Below, in pieces: positions 5,022-5,049 of a stretch of DNA of 5,049 nucleotides. How positions within the stretch are numbered: position 1 is the stretch's first letter; every line of letters begins with the position of its first letter. Source of the DNA: Anaerolineaceae bacterium UBA700 (GTDB lineage Bacteria > Chloroflexota > Anaerolineae > Anaerolineales > Anaerolineaceae); the NCBI GenBank assembly GCA_002298885.1, contig DBMK01000256.1:6319-11367 (forward strand), read 5' to 3'. The position numbers were made by a program, and so were the translations under genes. The notes beneath the pieces were generated by a model, which saw only the letters and a list, made by a program, of their open reading frames with translations, did no database searches and was not told the DNA's origin.

Positions 5022-5049
5022 ATCACGGGGGATTTGTGTGTTTTTGGGG

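Overview
This 5 kb window carries five plus-strand protein genes and no RNA genes. Codons are GC-rich, gaps between genes are clearly AT-richer, and four of the five genes have strong AAGGAG/AGGAGG ribosome binding sites. The gene content (DUF4342, YbjN-like, UPF0173 hydrolase, class II HMG-CoA reductase, archaeal-type HMG-CoA synthase) and the repeat-rich gaps look most like a Chloroflexota genome, perhaps of the Anaerolineae. That placement is inferred from gene content and style; no marker gene is present to prove it.

Left part (1-1880): three short genes follow one another. They encode a small DUF4342 protein (95-406), a YbjN-domain protein with a very acidic tail (598-1125) and a UPF0173 metallo-beta-lactamase-fold hydrolase (1196-1879). 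Each is followed by a strong hairpin. The gap at 407-594 holds two long perfect inverted repeats and a likely promoter for the YbjN gene. The three genes are probably separate or loosely linked transcription units.

Right part (2167-5021): two mevalonate-pathway genes catalyse consecutive steps. HMG-CoA synthase of the archaeal/TIGR00748 type (3936-5021) makes HMG-CoA from acetyl-CoA and acetoacetyl-CoA. Class II HMG-CoA reductase (2167-3450) reduces it to mevalonate. All catalytic residues expected from the families are present in both. The acetoacetyl-CoA thiolase and DUF35 OB-fold partner that commonly accompany archaeal-type synthases are not in the window; they could lie just downstream.

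Gaps: both gaps preceding the mevalonate genes contain repetitive DNA. The gap at 1880-2166 has a terminator-like hairpin and an imperfect inverted repeat built on CACGAAT / ATTCGTG words. The gap at 3451-3935 holds a 213-bp element with terminal inverted repeats and two 80-bp tandem units, probably inserted into an older decayed copy of the CACGAAT-type repeat. I see no defence system, CRISPR array, transposase gene or clearly new biological system. The most interesting signals are in the repeats and hairpins, not the proteins.
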